This document shows, in pieces, positions 37,635-46,740 of a stretch of 64,000 nt of DNA. The stretch lies in assembly GCF_023515955.1 (NCBI RefSeq), contig NZ_CP097322.1, positions 124,001-188,000 on the forward strand. Reading direction: 5' to 3'. The stretch comes from Streptomyces sp. RerS4. GTDB taxonomy: Bacteria; Actinomycetota; Actinomycetes; Streptomycetales; Streptomycetaceae. The stretch's first letter is position 1. Each line of letters starts with the position of its first letter. The notes below the pieces were generated by a model. That model had not been told where the DNA came from. It saw only the letters and a program-made list of their open reading frames with translations, and did not search any database. The translations under genes were made by a program, and so were the position numbers.

Positions 37635-37792
37635 GGGCACGGCGACGCTTGGCAGTCGAGACGTCGTTCACCTGCGGACGTTAAACGACAAGATGAGAAA
37701 CTGTTCTCAATCCGCCCTGTCCGTCCACGTGGGGGAGGTCCACCAGCTGACGAGGGTCGGACTGTCAGACGTGAGCACTAGCGTGTGCGGCT

Positions 37793-38269
37793 ATGGCTGA
37801 CATCTTTGAACTCATGCTCACGCTGGACCTGCGCGACGAATTGTCGGAGGAGGAACTTGCCGAGCTCCAATGGCACCTCGGGCTGGGCCCCCAGCCGAAG
37901 GTCCTCCGAATCGTGACCGATTTTCCGTTTGCGGTGGAGGATGATCACGGGGAACCCATCGTCGAGGACCATCCTCAGCCTCTTCTGGGCCACCACGGCG
38001 AGGCGTACAAGGTGGAAGGCGCACTTGTCTCGGTCCTGTTGCGCAAGCAAGACAGCCGGCGTAGTGCCTGGGCTCTGACCAGCCGGCAGGAGATCCACCC
38101 CGACGACTTCGAGCGCACTGGCGAACTGCTCACCTGGCTCGCGAGCAAGGCTGGCGATTTTCACCGACGCCCCGATGGCAGCGTCAACCTGGGATGGACC
38201 CGGTTCTATGAAGAGCGCCAGCCCGAACCGCTGGTGGTGCGTGACGGCATGGTCATCTGGCCGTCGTAG
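37793..38269 (+). CDS. Conserved Streptomyces hypothetical protein
   Basis: The 158-residue product begins MADIFELMLTLDLRDELSEE and contains WHLGLGPQPKVLRIVTDFPF, RRSAWALTSRQEIHPDDFER and a C-terminal LGWTRFYEERQPEPLVVRDG. It is acidic and soluble with no recognised catalytic motif. It looks like a chromosomal gene caught between two transposons. The reading frame is complete. Confidence 0.7.
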   Translation: MADIFELMLTLDLRDELSEEELAELQWHLGLGPQPKVLRIVTDFPFAVEDDHGEPIVEDHPQPLLGHHGEAYKVEGALVSVLLRKQDSRRSAWALTSRQEIHPDDFERTGELLTWLASKAGDFHRRPDGSVNLGWTRFYEERQPEPLVVRDGMVIWPS

Positions 38270-38370
38270 CTGGGGCTTTCCTTGGCAAGCTGGGGGTAGC
38301 GCCTTTCCGGGCGAGGCGTCTGGTCATGAGGGTGATGGCGGCCCAGGTGCTCAGCGTTTCAGAGGACGGT
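38253..38370 (-). pseudogene. IS5-family transposase C-terminal tail
   Basis: The fragment SSETLSTWAAITLMTRRLAR followed by KGATPSLP is the extreme C-terminus of an IS427-type transposase. It cannot be the lost tail of the 35001-35522 copy, because it lies on the wrong side for that orientation. Confidence 0.7.
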
Positions 38371-38463
38371 TTGTAACTCTTTGAGTTGTTCTGTGGTCGC
38401 CTGATGGTGTGAGCGAATACGGAATCTGCTGGTGCGCTGCCCGTGGCCTGTTGGGGTGGCGGG

Positions 38464-39309
38464 GTGAGTGAACGCAAGCCGTACCCGAGCGATTTATCGG
38501 ACGAGCAGTGGTCGTTGATCGAGCCGGTCATCACCGCGTGGAAGGACCGGCATCGCTCGGTCAGCGGCCATCAGGGCGCCTACGACATGCGGGAGATCGT
38601 GAACGCGATCCTCTACCAGGGACGGACCGGCTGCCAGTGGGCCTATCTCCCGCACGACCTTCCGCAGAAGAGCGCGACGTACTACTACTTCGCGGCCTGG
38701 CGGGATGACGGGACCGACCAGGTCATCCACGAACTGTTGCGCTGCCAGGTCCGGGAGCGAGCCCGTCGATTAGAGGACCCGACCCTGGTGGTGCTGGACA
38801 CCCAGAGTGTCCATGCGGCCGCCGGGGTCCCTGCCGCCACGACCGGCCTCGATCCGGCCAAGCGGGTGCCCGGCCGCAAGCGCGGACTGGCCGTGGACGT
38901 ACTGGGCCTGGTCATCGCGGTGGTCGTCCTCGCCGCGAACACACACGACAACGCCGCGGGCATCGCACTGCTCGACCAAGTCGCCGAGCACGCCGGCGAA
39001 ACCGTCGAGAAGGCACTTATCGACCAGGGCTTCAAGAAACAGGTCGTCGTACACGGCGCCGGCCTGGGCATCGACGTCGAGATCGTCGAACGCAACCCGC
39101 AGGACAAGGGCTTCGTGCCCCAGTCGAAGCGGTGGAGGGTCGAGCAGACCTACGGAATCCTGATACTGCACCGGCGCCTGGTCCGCGACTACGAGCACCA
39201 CCCGTCCTCGTCCGCCTCCCGCGTCCACTGGGCGATGTCCCACGTCATGATCCGCCGCCTCACAGGCGCGAACACCCTCACCTGGCGCCAGGAGGCGGTG
39301 AGCTCATGA
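38464..39309 (+). CDS. IS5-family transposase
   Basis: GTG 38464 gives VSERKPYPSDLSDEQWSLIE, the usual N-terminus; the earlier ATG at 38443 would add seven residues. Conserved parts are NAILYQGRTGCQWAYLPHDL, LVVLDTQSVHAAAGVPAATT (first Asp), GRKRGLAVDVLGLVIAVVVL, KALIDQGFKKQVV (second Asp) and KRWRVEQTYGILILHRRLVR (Glu). All three acidic residues are present and the frame is intact (~281 aa), so the enzyme may be active. Its stop overlaps the start of a second gene (ATGA), a two-gene IS layout. Confidence 0.9.
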   Translation: MSERKPYPSDLSDEQWSLIEPVITAWKDRHRSVSGHQGAYDMREIVNAILYQGRTGCQWAYLPHDLPQKSATYYYFAAWRDDGTDQVIHELLRCQVRERARRLEDPTLVVLDTQSVHAAAGVPAATTGLDPAKRVPGRKRGLAVDVLGLVIAVVVLAANTHDNAAGIALLDQVAEHAGETVEKALIDQGFKKQVVVHGAGLGIDVEIVERNPQDKGFVPQSKRWRVEQTYGILILHRRLVRDYEHHPSSSASRVHWAMSHVMIRRLTGANTLTWRQEAVSS

Positions 39310-39719
39310 ACATCCAGCCCCTGCTGGAGGCACTGGACCTTCAGGGAGACGCCGCCCGGGCGCTGGCCGACGACCTCCGCGCACAGATCGACGGCTTGCA
39401 GGCCCGGCTACGGGAGACCGAGACACACCTTGAGCACCTCGCGATCACCCGCAAGACCGTCACCAATGTCGCCGACCGGCTCCCCGCCTCCCCGCCAGAA
39501 CTACCCGAGCACCCGGACTACCCACGCATCCTCGCTGCGTTCAACGAAGCGACCGGCTCCCTCCGGGCCAGGGAAGTCTGCCAGGCGCTCGGACACGAAC
39601 TACTGCCCAAGAACGTCGAGGGCACCCGAGCCAAGCTGAAACGCCTGGTCAAGATAGGTGTGCTCACCGAATCCGACACAGGCAGCTTCGCCAGGAAACA
39701 GCAGCCGGCGATGCGCTGA
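39306..39719 (+). CDS. Coiled-coil / winged-helix partner protein of the IS5 transposase
   Basis: ATG 39306 overlaps the transposase stop in ATGA, indicating coupled translation. Of ~137 residues, the first 60 form a coiled coil (LRAQIDGLQARLRETETHLE). The rest look like a compact winged-helix domain (ILAAFNEATGSLRAREVCQA, GTRAKLKRLVKIGVLTESDT). It may bind DNA at the element ends or regulate the transposase, but no role is known to me. Confidence 0.78.
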   Translation: MNIQPLLEALDLQGDAARALADDLRAQIDGLQARLRETETHLEHLAITRKTVTNVADRLPASPPELPEHPDYPRILAAFNEATGSLRAREVCQALGHELLPKNVEGTRAKLKRLVKIGVLTESDTGSFARKQQPAMR

Positions 39720-39760
39720 CCCGCTCACCCGGAAAGAAACACCGGCCCGCGAACGTCTGC

Positions 39761-40414
39761 TCAAATCTCCAGCCTCTGCGGTGGAACCTCGCGGACCAGA
39801 CTGGTCAGCGGGCCGTGGGTGCGCCACCCCAGGAACTCGTAAAGCGCCCGCCCCTCGACCGTCGCGGCCAGCACAGCAGACGAGGAGCCCGTGGCAACAG
39901 CGGCATTCTCAAGCGTCCTCATGACGAGGCTGCCAAGTCCCTTGCGACGGTGGGCCGGCGAAGTCTCGACCTGGTCGAAGACAGCGGTGCGCCCAGGACC
40001 AGGCATGGCGACCTGACCACGGGCGGCGAACGCACCGTCCTCCGTCATAACGAGCACCCGCGTGACGCCGCCCCGCGCCCAAGTACGCACCTGGTAGCCG
40101 TCGGGGGCCACTGCGGCGTTTGTGTGCAGCAGTGCCGACATCAGGAAACCGTCGTCATCAAGGCGCCAGCCGGGCGCTGCCCACGAGGCGACAGTCTGCG
40201 GCGGCAAGAAGAGCTTGAGCCAGGTGTTCGGGACGGTAACCGTCTCCGTCAGTTTGCGGACCAGTGACTCGTCAGCATCCATCAGCACGTGCCGGGTGAC
40301 CTGACCGATCAGCCCGACGTCGACGGTGAAGCCCCAGGGCTCGGACACCGGCGGCGCGGCTCCGCGTGAGACAACCCAGCCCTCCACCCATGAACGTACG
40401 ACTTCAGCGTCCAT
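39761..40414 (-). CDS. GNAT-family N-acetyltransferase
   Basis: The 217-residue product has an acetyl-CoA binding motif A, VETSPAHRRKGLGSLVMRTL, near residue 155, and a C-terminal ALYEFLGWRTHGPLTSLVRE typical of GNAT motif B. GGAAGG sits correctly before ATG 40414. The N-terminal ~80 residues are a separate helical segment (SWVEGWVVSRGAAPPVSEPW, LFLPPQTVASWAAPGWRL), a layout I have seen in actinobacterial GNATs. Acceptor substrate unknown. Confidence 0.87.
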   Translation of the reverse strand: MDAEVVRSWVEGWVVSRGAAPPVSEPWGFTVDVGLIGQVTRHVLMDADESLVRKLTETVTVPNTWLKLFLPPQTVASWAAPGWRLDDDGFLMSALLHTNAAVAPDGYQVRTWARGGVTRVLVMTEDGAFAARGQVAMPGPGRTAVFDQVETSPAHRRKGLGSLVMRTLENAAVATGSSSAVLAATVEGRALYEFLGWRTHGPLTSLVREVPPQRLEI

Positions 40415-40682
40415 GCGGATCCTTCCGTAATAAGTGCAGAACGCGACTGCACATTACACGGGGAGCCTTACCGAGAAGTAGCAGTCGGCGACGCCACGAA
40501 TCAGTTCTCCTGCCCCACCCTCAATCGGAAAGGAGCATCTGCCCACGAACCGCCCTCTAAGACCACTTTCTGAACCTCCTCGGCCTGCGCGCGGACCATC
40601 CGGTCAGGTCCACTTCGGGGACATTGGTGCTCCTCTGCCGACGCGGTCCGGGTCCATGTAGCGTCAGGGCCAGGGGGATGAG

Positions 40683-40994
40683 ATGAACTTCGACGAGAAC
40701 GAACCGCAGTCTGTTCGAGAGGAACGCTTCGCCGCAGAACGGGCCGAAAGCAGAGCGGCACGCAAGGCTGCGTCGCTCGACTTGTGGGGAGCCCACGTCG
40801 GCGCGGTCATCGTGACCGTCGCTGTGGTCCTCCTCAGCTGGTACGGCAACCTGGTCGCTCTGGGCATTGTCAGCGGAGTCTTCTTGCTCTGGTTCGCCGC
40901 AGCCCTCGCGTGGGCGTACGCCGACGGGGACCATGGCCGGCATTCACTCCAGCGCGCCTACAACGCCACCTTCGGATGGGGCAACGGGGTCTGA
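40683..40994 (+). CDS. Small membrane protein with two TM helices
   Basis: The 103-residue product has a charged N-terminal helix (REERFAAERAESRAARKAAS). Two hydrophobic segments follow at about residues 40-56 (AVIVTVAVVLLSWYG) and 58-78 (ALGIVSGVFLLWFAAALAWA), and a short polar C-terminus. A G-rich ribosome site precedes ATG 40683. No named family recognised. Confidence 0.65.
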   Translation: MNFDENEPQSVREERFAAERAESRAARKAASLDLWGAHVGAVIVTVAVVLLSWYGNLVALGIVSGVFLLWFAAALAWAYADGDHGRHSLQRAYNATFGWGNGV

Positions 40995-41402
40995 GCCCGA
41001 AGTGCTCGGCACCTGGCCCCCGATCTGGGCATGGCAGAAGTGCTGGAGTGGAGTTGGCGGTCCGCAGGTGTGGCCGCGGTCAGTCGCGTGTGTGTTCGCG
41101 GGAGGGCGGCTGGCTTGCCCGGCGGGACTGCCGGCGGCTTCGGTGTACTCGCGTACGGCCAAGGTCCACGAGACCCTTGGCGACCACCGGCTAGCACCTA
41201 CGCGCGGATCGTTGCCCTGGACCTGGTCGCCGGCGCTGAGATGCACGTTCGGACATGGTTCTCCCTCGAATCGAGGGGATGTTCCTGGCCGTGGGGCCCT
41301 GCCGCCGGGCCTCACCAACAAGAAAATTCTATCGCCTCTCGGCTACTTTTTGGAGGTGTCGGCCGGCTCTAAAGAGTGATGAACAGCCAGGTCAGCACGT
41401 GT
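40995..41402. other. No supported gene
   Basis: Open frames occur on both strands but show no protein-like signal; the base composition is mixed. I see no promoter or RNA gene that I can defend. Confidence 0.4.
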
Positions 41403-41589
41403 TTTCGCCGGGTGGGGGCGGGCATTGCGGGGGAGGTGCCAGCCGACCCCTGAGCGCGTAATGCTCAGGGCAAGGGGTGCACAGGCGCGAAGCGCCGACG
41501 CACCCCGCAGCGCGAGACGTCACGAGCGCAGCGCCGGGCCGCCGACCCGGCGGCACCGGACCCGCAACGCCCGCCCCCACCCGGCGAAA
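41403..41589. repeat. 187-bp nested inverted-repeat structure
   Basis: Outer 29-bp arms (41403-41431 and 41561-41589) are inverted copies with one mismatch. Inside lie three or four further hairpins: 41448-41455/41463-41470 (CCCTGAGC stem); 41474-41480/41500-41506 (GGGGTGC stem) enclosing GGCGC-GAA-GCGCC; and 41532-41538/41546-41552 (CGCCGGG stem). The GC-rich multi-hairpin plan with a purine triloop resembles Streptomyces telomere or replication/transfer origin DNA. It could equally be a structured RNA or intercistronic repeat. Confidence 0.85.
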
Positions 41590-41906
41590 GGGGTCTTTAG
41601 CGGGCTACTGGGCGGCCCGGTAGCTCCCTCGAAGGGGGAAGAGTCTCAAAGCGCGCGCAGCACCCGGCCCTCGCGGTCGACTCCAGATTCCCGGCGCTCG
41701 CCGCGGCCTGAAATGCGCCAGCCTCAGTGACGACATGCTGTCGGATGACGCCATGTGCCGTCGGTTCCGGCGTACCCGGGAAGGCCGACAGGCCGCGGCG
41801 GGGGTTCCCACCGCGGCCCGCACATCGTCGTACCGGTCCGGGTCAACTGACCGACGCATCACTCACGTCGGTCACCGCTGAAGACTGATCGCCACGCGGC
41901 GCGAGC
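41590..41906. other. Intergenic region with one more imperfect hairpin
   Basis: Near 41603-41625 GCTACTGGG faces CCCGGTAGC, another stem beside the nested repeat. No coding signal seen before the end of the SulP gene. Confidence 0.45.
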
Positions 41907-43370
41907 CTACGGCGCCGTGACCCTCACCGGTTCCGTGTCATCCGCGCTGTGCCGCTCGGCCCAGTTCTCCAGCGCCGTGCGGCATGCGTGGTCGACGTGG
42001 TGCAGCCCAGAGAGGTCCAGCTCCACGGGGCGGTTCTGAGGCAGCGCCTCCAGACTGTCGAGGATCTTCGGCAGCCGCAGGAAGGTCGCGTTGCCCGACA
42101 GGTACGCCTGGACGGGGCCGGCGCCCTTGTCGATGACCTCCAACTTGACGTGCGAGGCCTGCCAGGCCGTCTTGGCGACCGACAGCGCCAGACCGATCAG
42201 CACGCCTTCGAACATGTTGACCGCGACGATCGCCACGGCCGTGACCACGAGGATCAGCGCCTCACCGCGGTAGGCCGTCCACAGCAGCACGACCTGCCGG
42301 AACGGGATCAGCTTCCAACCCGCGTGTACGAGGATGCCAGCGAGGGCGGGCAGCGGGATCAGCTCCAGGACGGACGGCAGGAGCGCCGCGAACAGCAGCA
42401 ACCATACGCCGTGCAGTACGCGGGAGGCCTTGGTCTTCGCGCCCGCCTGGACGTTGGCCGAGCTGCGCACGATCACGGCGGTCATCGGCAGCGCGCCGAG
42501 CAGCCCGCACACGGTGTTGCCGGCGCCCTGCGCCATGAGTTCCTTGTCGTACTCGGTGCGCGGCCCGTCGTGCAGCCGGTCCACGGCCGCCGCGCTGAAC
42601 AGGCTTTCGGCGGAGGCGATCAACGCGAACGCGAGGATGGTGCCGAAGATGGCCGGCTCGGCCAGCCGACCGAAGGCGTCGGCCCCCGGCGGCTGGATCG
42701 CGCCGAGCAGCCCCTGCACCTCCACCGTGGCGACCGGTAGCGCGAACGCCAGCGAGGCCAGCGTGGCCACCAGTACCGCCGCGAGCGCGCCCGGCACCGC
42801 CTGGGCCCGTTTCGGCATCCGCTTCCACAGCACGATCACCGCGATGGTGGCCCCGCCCACCCCGAGCGAGGCCAGGGCCTCGGTGCTGCCGACCGCGCGG
42901 ACGAGAGCCTCCGGCAGCCCCGCGATCTTGTCGATGCCCGACGCCGGTGCCTTCAGGCCCGCCGCCGCGTACAACTGGCCCGCGATGATCACGAGCCCGA
43001 TGCCGGCCAGCATGCCCTCGACCACCGAGACCGAGATGGCCCGGAACCAGCGGCCCAGCTTGAGCGCACCCATGAGGAGCTGGAGCAGCCCGGCGGCCAG
43101 CACGATCACGCCGAGCGCGGCCAGTCCGAACTGGCGGACGGCCTCGAAGACGAGCACGGTCAGACCCGCGGCCGGCCCGGACACCTGCAGGCTGCTGCCG
43201 GGCATCAGCCCCGCGACGATGCCGCCCACGATGCCGGTGACCAGGCCGAGTTCCGCCGGGACGCCGGAGGCGACGGCCACGCCGACGCACAGCGGCAGCG
43301 CGACGAGGAAGACGACGAGGGAGGCGGCGAAGTCCTGCCTCAGAAGGGGAGACTTGATCACAGCGTTCAT
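41907..43370 (-). CDS. SulP-family anion (probably bicarbonate) transporter
   Basis: ATG 43370 gives a ~487-residue product starting MNAVIKSPLLRQDFAASLVV. About ten to twelve hydrophobic helices follow, including the family segments VALPLCVGVAVASGVPAELG, SLQVSGPAAGLTVLVF and GLLGALPMTAVIVRSSANVQ. A C-terminal STAS domain follows (NRPVELDLSGLHHVDHACRT). SulP proteins import sulfate or bicarbonate. The gene begins 8 bp after the carbonic anhydrase stop on the same strand, which strongly favours bicarbonate. It contains no embedded anhydrase domain, unlike some fused homologues. Confidence 0.92.
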   Translation of the reverse strand: MNAVIKSPLLRQDFAASLVVFLVALPLCVGVAVASGVPAELGLVTGIVGGIVAGLMPGSSLQVSGPAAGLTVLVFEAVRQFGLAALGVIVLAAGLLQLLMGALKLGRWFRAISVSVVEGMLAGIGLVIIAGQLYAAAGLKAPASGIDKIAGLPEALVRAVGSTEALASLGVGGATIAVIVLWKRMPKRAQAVPGALAAVLVATLASLAFALPVATVEVQGLLGAIQPPGADAFGRLAEPAIFGTILAFALIASAESLFSAAAVDRLHDGPRTEYDKELMAQGAGNTVCGLLGALPMTAVIVRSSANVQAGAKTKASRVLHGVWLLLFAALLPSVLELIPLPALAGILVHAGWKLIPFRQVVLLWTAYRGEALILVVTAVAIVAVNMFEGVLIGLALSVAKTAWQASHVKLEVIDKGAGPVQAYLSGNATFLRLPKILDSLEALPQNRPVELDLSGLHHVDHACRTALENWAERHSADDTEPVRVTAP

Positions 43371-43378
43371 GGCGCCGC

Positions 43379-43960
43379 TCACAGAGCCTGGAAGGTATCG
43401 GTGTCCGCGTGGTGTTCGAGTACGGCTCCCGTGTGCACCTCGTAGTACCAACCGCGCACCCGCAGACGCCCCTCGGCCAGCCCCCTCTCCACACAGGGGT
43501 ACGAACGCAGGCGCAGGAGTTGGGTGAGCAGGTGGTGCTGTACGGAAGCGGCGACCGCCGGGTCGTCCGGGTCGGACGAATCCGGCCGGCTCGCGGCGTA
43601 CGCGAGCCAGTCCCGTACGGCGGGGACGGGGTCGAGGTCGTCGCCGCGTACCAGCGCGCCGACGGCACCGCAGTGCGAGTGGCCGCAGACGACGATGTCC
43701 TGGACCCCGAGCACTTCCACGGCGTACTCGATGGTGGCGGCCTCGGAGGTGGGCCGCTCGGAGGCATACGGCGGGACGATGTTCCCCGCAGTGCGCAGCT
43801 CGAAGAGCTGACCGGGGGCGGCGCCGGTGATCAGGGCCGGTACGACCCGGGAGTCGGAGCAGGTGATGAACAGGACCTGTGGGGACTGGCCTTCGGCCAG
43901 TTTGGCGAACTCCTCAGGGCGCTGTCCAAATGTGCGGGCGTTGTCGATGAGGGGCTGCAT
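43379..43960 (-). CDS. Beta-class carbonic anhydrase
   Basis: The 193-residue product has the beta-CA zinc site: Cys and the Asp/Arg dyad in VLFITCSDSRVVP, then His and Cys in VVCGHSHCGAVGAL. It also has ELRTAGNIVPP. It interconverts CO2 and bicarbonate in the cytoplasm. It is the first gene of a two-gene operon with the SulP transporter, a carbon-supply/pH module. Start ATG 43960 gives normal family length with MQPLIDNARTFGQRPEEFAK at the N-terminus. Confidence 0.95.
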   Translation of the reverse strand: MQPLIDNARTFGQRPEEFAKLAEGQSPQVLFITCSDSRVVPALITGAAPGQLFELRTAGNIVPPYASERPTSEAATIEYAVEVLGVQDIVVCGHSHCGAVGALVRGDDLDPVPAVRDWLAYAASRPDSSDPDDPAVAASVQHHLLTQLLRLRSYPCVERGLAEGRLRVRGWYYEVHTGAVLEHHADTDTFQAL

Positions 43961-44033
43961 ACGTGGTCATTCCTCCTGGCGCGCCATGGCGGCGCGTCGG
44001 ACGGGCTGGGCAGAGGTAGGCGGTGCTTCGCTG

Positions 44034-44294
44034 TCAGCAGCGGAAGACCTGGAGCGCCGCCGGGATGTGGCGGGGGTGCGCGGGGGCCTGCCGGCCCGCC
44101 GAGGCAGCGGTCGCCATGACCGGTGACGGCGCGCGGGGCCTACCGGGATGACTCAATTCCGGACTGAGCTTCGGTCGCGGCGCGACAGGCCTCGTGCGCG
44201 TGTGCGAACGCTGCCGCATGCACCGGGAACAGGTGGCGACCAGAACGGCGGCGAGGACCACGAGCGCAGTCCCGGCCGTCACACCTCGCAGCAT
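44034..44294 (-). CDS. Possible small membrane or lipoprotein-like ORF
   Basis: From ATG 44294 the product starts MLRGVTAGTALVVLAAVLVA followed by TCSRC, a hydrophobic N-terminal segment, then an Arg/Pro-rich tail of low complexity. Only the first ~30 residues look protein-like. It could be a chance ORF. Confidence 0.25.
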   Translation of the reverse strand: MLRGVTAGTALVVLAAVLVATCSRCMRQRSHTRTRPVAPRPKLSPELSHPGRPRAPSPVMATAASAGRQAPAHPRHIPAALQVFRC

Positions 44295-44499
44295 CCATCC
44301 CTCCAGCCAATCGGCACCTCTTGTGCACACCAAGCGTCAGTCAACGGTTGGTCAAGAAACACGTTAACCCGACGAAGTCGTTTGCGGGGTTAACGCAACG
44401 TGTCCGCCTGAAGAGAGCCCGAAAGTGCGAGGATTCTTGGCGCGAACGTGTCGTTGATCCCGCGCAGTTGATCGGCTGGCACGTCGTTTCATCTGGTGA

Positions 44500-44890
44500 G
44501 GCGGCGGCGGTGACAGACAAGTGCTACGGCTATGCCGACGAAGGAGTGAATGGGCTGCCTCGCCCAGTGGGCATCTCGGGCGCCGGCATGCACGACAGCC
44601 TCGGCCTGGAGCCACCCCGGCGGATGCCCCGCACCCGTTCCCGTCGGGGGCTCCGGGCGGCGGTTTGCGAATCTGCACGCAGACAAGGCATACGACCACG
44701 TCCACCTGCGCCGATGGCTCCCTCAAACGCGGCATCCGCCATCGCATCACCCGCAAGGGCATCGAGTCCTCACAACGACTCGGATACCACCGGTGGGTCC
44801 GTACCGTGTCCTGGCTCCCGGATCCTGGCTACGGCGCCCGGCTTCGGCCAGCTTGATACGGCCGCCGGCAGAATGCTGCTCATGACTGCA
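44500..44890 (+). pseudogene. IS5-family transposase C-terminal relic with frameshifts
   Basis: Across two frames I read NLHADKAYDHVHLRRWL then KRGIRHRITRKGIESSQRLG and YHRWVRTVSWL. This is the second-Asp to DDE-Glu part of an IS5 transposase, with at least one indel near 44715. No start, no terminal repeat seen. Confidence 0.7.
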
Positions 44891-45089
44891 TACCGAAAGG
44901 CCTATGCCACGTAGACGGCCAGGTGCGCTTTCGCACCCGTCACCTACCGGTGCCATCGGCCAGGCACTGCAACGGTATGAAGCGTTCCTCGGGCCTCCAG
45001 GACGTCGACCCTTCTACCCGCGAGACGAAGAGTGTGGCTGCCGGGGCTACGCCCTCGACGATGTCAGGCATGCCCGGGATCTCCTCGAA

Positions 45090-45282
45090 GCGGTCCTTGG
45101 GGGATCCCGGTCCTGTCGACGTAGAGGACCGCGTCCATGATCCGGCGTAAATCGTGCTCGGGTGGCCGACCGATATCCAAGCCCTTCCCTCTCCGCTCGG
45201 CCCGCCAAGCCGACAAAATGGCTTCCAGAAGTTTCCATCGGGCATCGGACAGGTCACTCGGCTACGGCCGCTGACGAGTCAT
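45090..45282 (-). pseudogene. IS5-family transposase N-terminal relic with nonsense codon
   Basis: ATG 45282 opens MTRQRP, an in-frame TAG (45262-45264) replaces the usual Tyr, and the frame continues PSDLSDARWKLLEAILSAWR, then DIGRPPEHDLRRIMDAVLYV and DRTGIP. Homology stops near 45095. Together with 44500-44890 it may be the two ends of rearranged IS5 copies. Confidence 0.72.
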
Positions 45283-45499
45283 GTTTCGGTAGTACCGTCG
45301 GCCGCCATCCCGCCACAGGGCGCAAAGAGGGTTGAGTGGGGGCGCCTTGGGATCAGACAGGAGCGAAAGGACCGAAACAGACACTCGTCTGCTGTCGCCA
45401 GCCTCACACGGCACAGCAGTCGCCGGAAACCTCAGATGCCCCAGACAGGCCAGACACCCAGACCGCCACCAAACACCCCGGCCAGGACTAAACGCTCTT

Positions 45500-46192
45500 T
45501 CAGGGGTTCTCGTGGAGGTGCTGGGCGGCCTTCAGGGCCGCGCGGCGGACCGCCGGGGGGTAGCCGAGACGATCGGCGGCCTCCTCGGCGTCCAGGCCTT
45601 CGGCGAGCATCAGCTCGGCGATGCGCTCGGCGCGCGCTCGCACCAGTGCCTTCTGCGCGGTGGGAGTCGAGACTCCGAGGACGTCGACCACGCGGGCCGC
45701 CGTCACAGCGGGGTCTTCGTCGAGAAGTTCGGCGATACGGGCTGGCAAGAGGTCCCGGGGGACCATGTCACCCGATCCCCGCGGACGGCCCACCACACCG
45801 CTCACCGCCCCGCGGCCGGCGCCGTAGGCGCGCACGGCCGCCCGCGGCCAGTGCTCCACCCCGCCGACCACCACCGTGTGCTCGCTCAACCGAGGATCGG
45901 TCTTGTAGGCGTCGACGCTGCGCGCCTGTACCCCCAACACCACAGCGACCTCCCGCCGGTCGAGGAGATCCCTGTCGTCCTCCACCCCCGGCAAGGCCGG
46001 CCGGGGCATTCCGTCGCGATACGCCTCCACCTGCTCCAGATCCCACAACAACACCTGAGACCCCTCCGACGAGACCGGCGTCGGAAACCCTTCCGCGATG
46101 TAGGGCCGGATCTTCCGGAAAGTCGTCCACCTCATCCCCAATACCCGCGCCAACTCCTCACGCCCCACACCCGTTCGTCCCGCCCGAATCAC
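45500..46192 (-). CDS. HTH DNA-binding protein of mobile-element type
   Basis: GTG 46192 has GGGAGG eight bases upstream; the open frame extends further but without a site. The ~230-residue product has three helix-turn-helix-like units: EELARVLGMRWTTFRKIRPY, then RREVAVVLGVQARSVDAYKT, then AARVVDVLGVSTPTAQKALV. The C-terminus is AAQHLHENP. Multi-HTH proteins like this occur in Streptomyces integrative elements and plasmids. Its targets are unknown. It appears intact in a surrounding of IS5 relics. Confidence 0.65.
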   Translation of the reverse strand: MIRAGRTGVGREELARVLGMRWTTFRKIRPYIAEGFPTPVSSEGSQVLLWDLEQVEAYRDGMPRPALPGVEDDRDLLDRREVAVVLGVQARSVDAYKTDPRLSEHTVVVGGVEHWPRAAVRAYGAGRGAVSGVVGRPRGSGDMVPRDLLPARIAELLDEDPAVTAARVVDVLGVSTPTAQKALVRARAERIAELMLAEGLDAEEAADRLGYPPAVRRAALKAAQHLHENP

Positions 46193-46740
46193 GACCCCGA
46201 CCTCCCGGTCGAAACAACACACGAACACCAGAGCCGACTCCCACACGCAACCGACAAGAAAAACCTACCGCGACTAAGACACCTGGATGGGTTCGCCGAT
46301 GGCGAGCACACGGCGGCCACCCGCTCGCCGAGCCTGTCGGGCACTCCTCGACTCCCTTCACCGCTATGCTTCGCGGTGACGACGCACCTGGGTCTCCCAC
46401 GGCGTGTTCTCGGTCGGCCGGCGCCCTTGCCACCCGCCCAGCGGAATCGGGGCGCCGGCCACATTCGCCTCGGCTGGTGAGCCAGGGGAACTTCCGAACC
46501 AACTCAAGTCACCCTCTTTGGCCTGTGTCGTCCGCAGCGTCGGGCATGAAGTCGACGCAGTTGTACGTCTACCTGAGTACCGCCGTAGTTGGCCCTGGGA
46601 CGCCTTGGAAGTGCGTGGACCCCGCAGGCCAGCTGCCGACGGGGTCCACGCGTCGCCGTACGTCAGGCATCCATGCCCACGAGCGGCGGGAGATCCCGAA
46701 GGGCTGCGGGCAGCTCACCGATGCCGCACTGCCCGTACCA
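46193..46740. other. Gene-poor stretch
   Basis: No frame gives a recognisable product; long Pro/Arg-rich ORFs here are GC-bias artefacts. Confidence 0.4.

Larger units (their letters stand above)
35612..37692. mobile_element. Complete NF041680-type insertion sequence with accessory gene
   Basis: A perfect 19-bp terminal inverted repeat bounds the element. CTTGTCGTTTAACGTCCGC is at 35612-35630 and its exact reverse complement is at 37674-37692. Inside lie an intact 489-codon transposase and a second gene of ~99 codons. Target-site duplication was not resolved by eye. Confidence 0.88.

Noticed and set aside
35001..38370. IS5 N-terminal (35001-35522) and C-terminal (38253-38370) pieces as one element split by the NF041680 IS
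   Set aside because: Both are on the minus strand but in the wrong order: the C-terminal piece lies on the upstream side, so they cannot be two halves of one gene.
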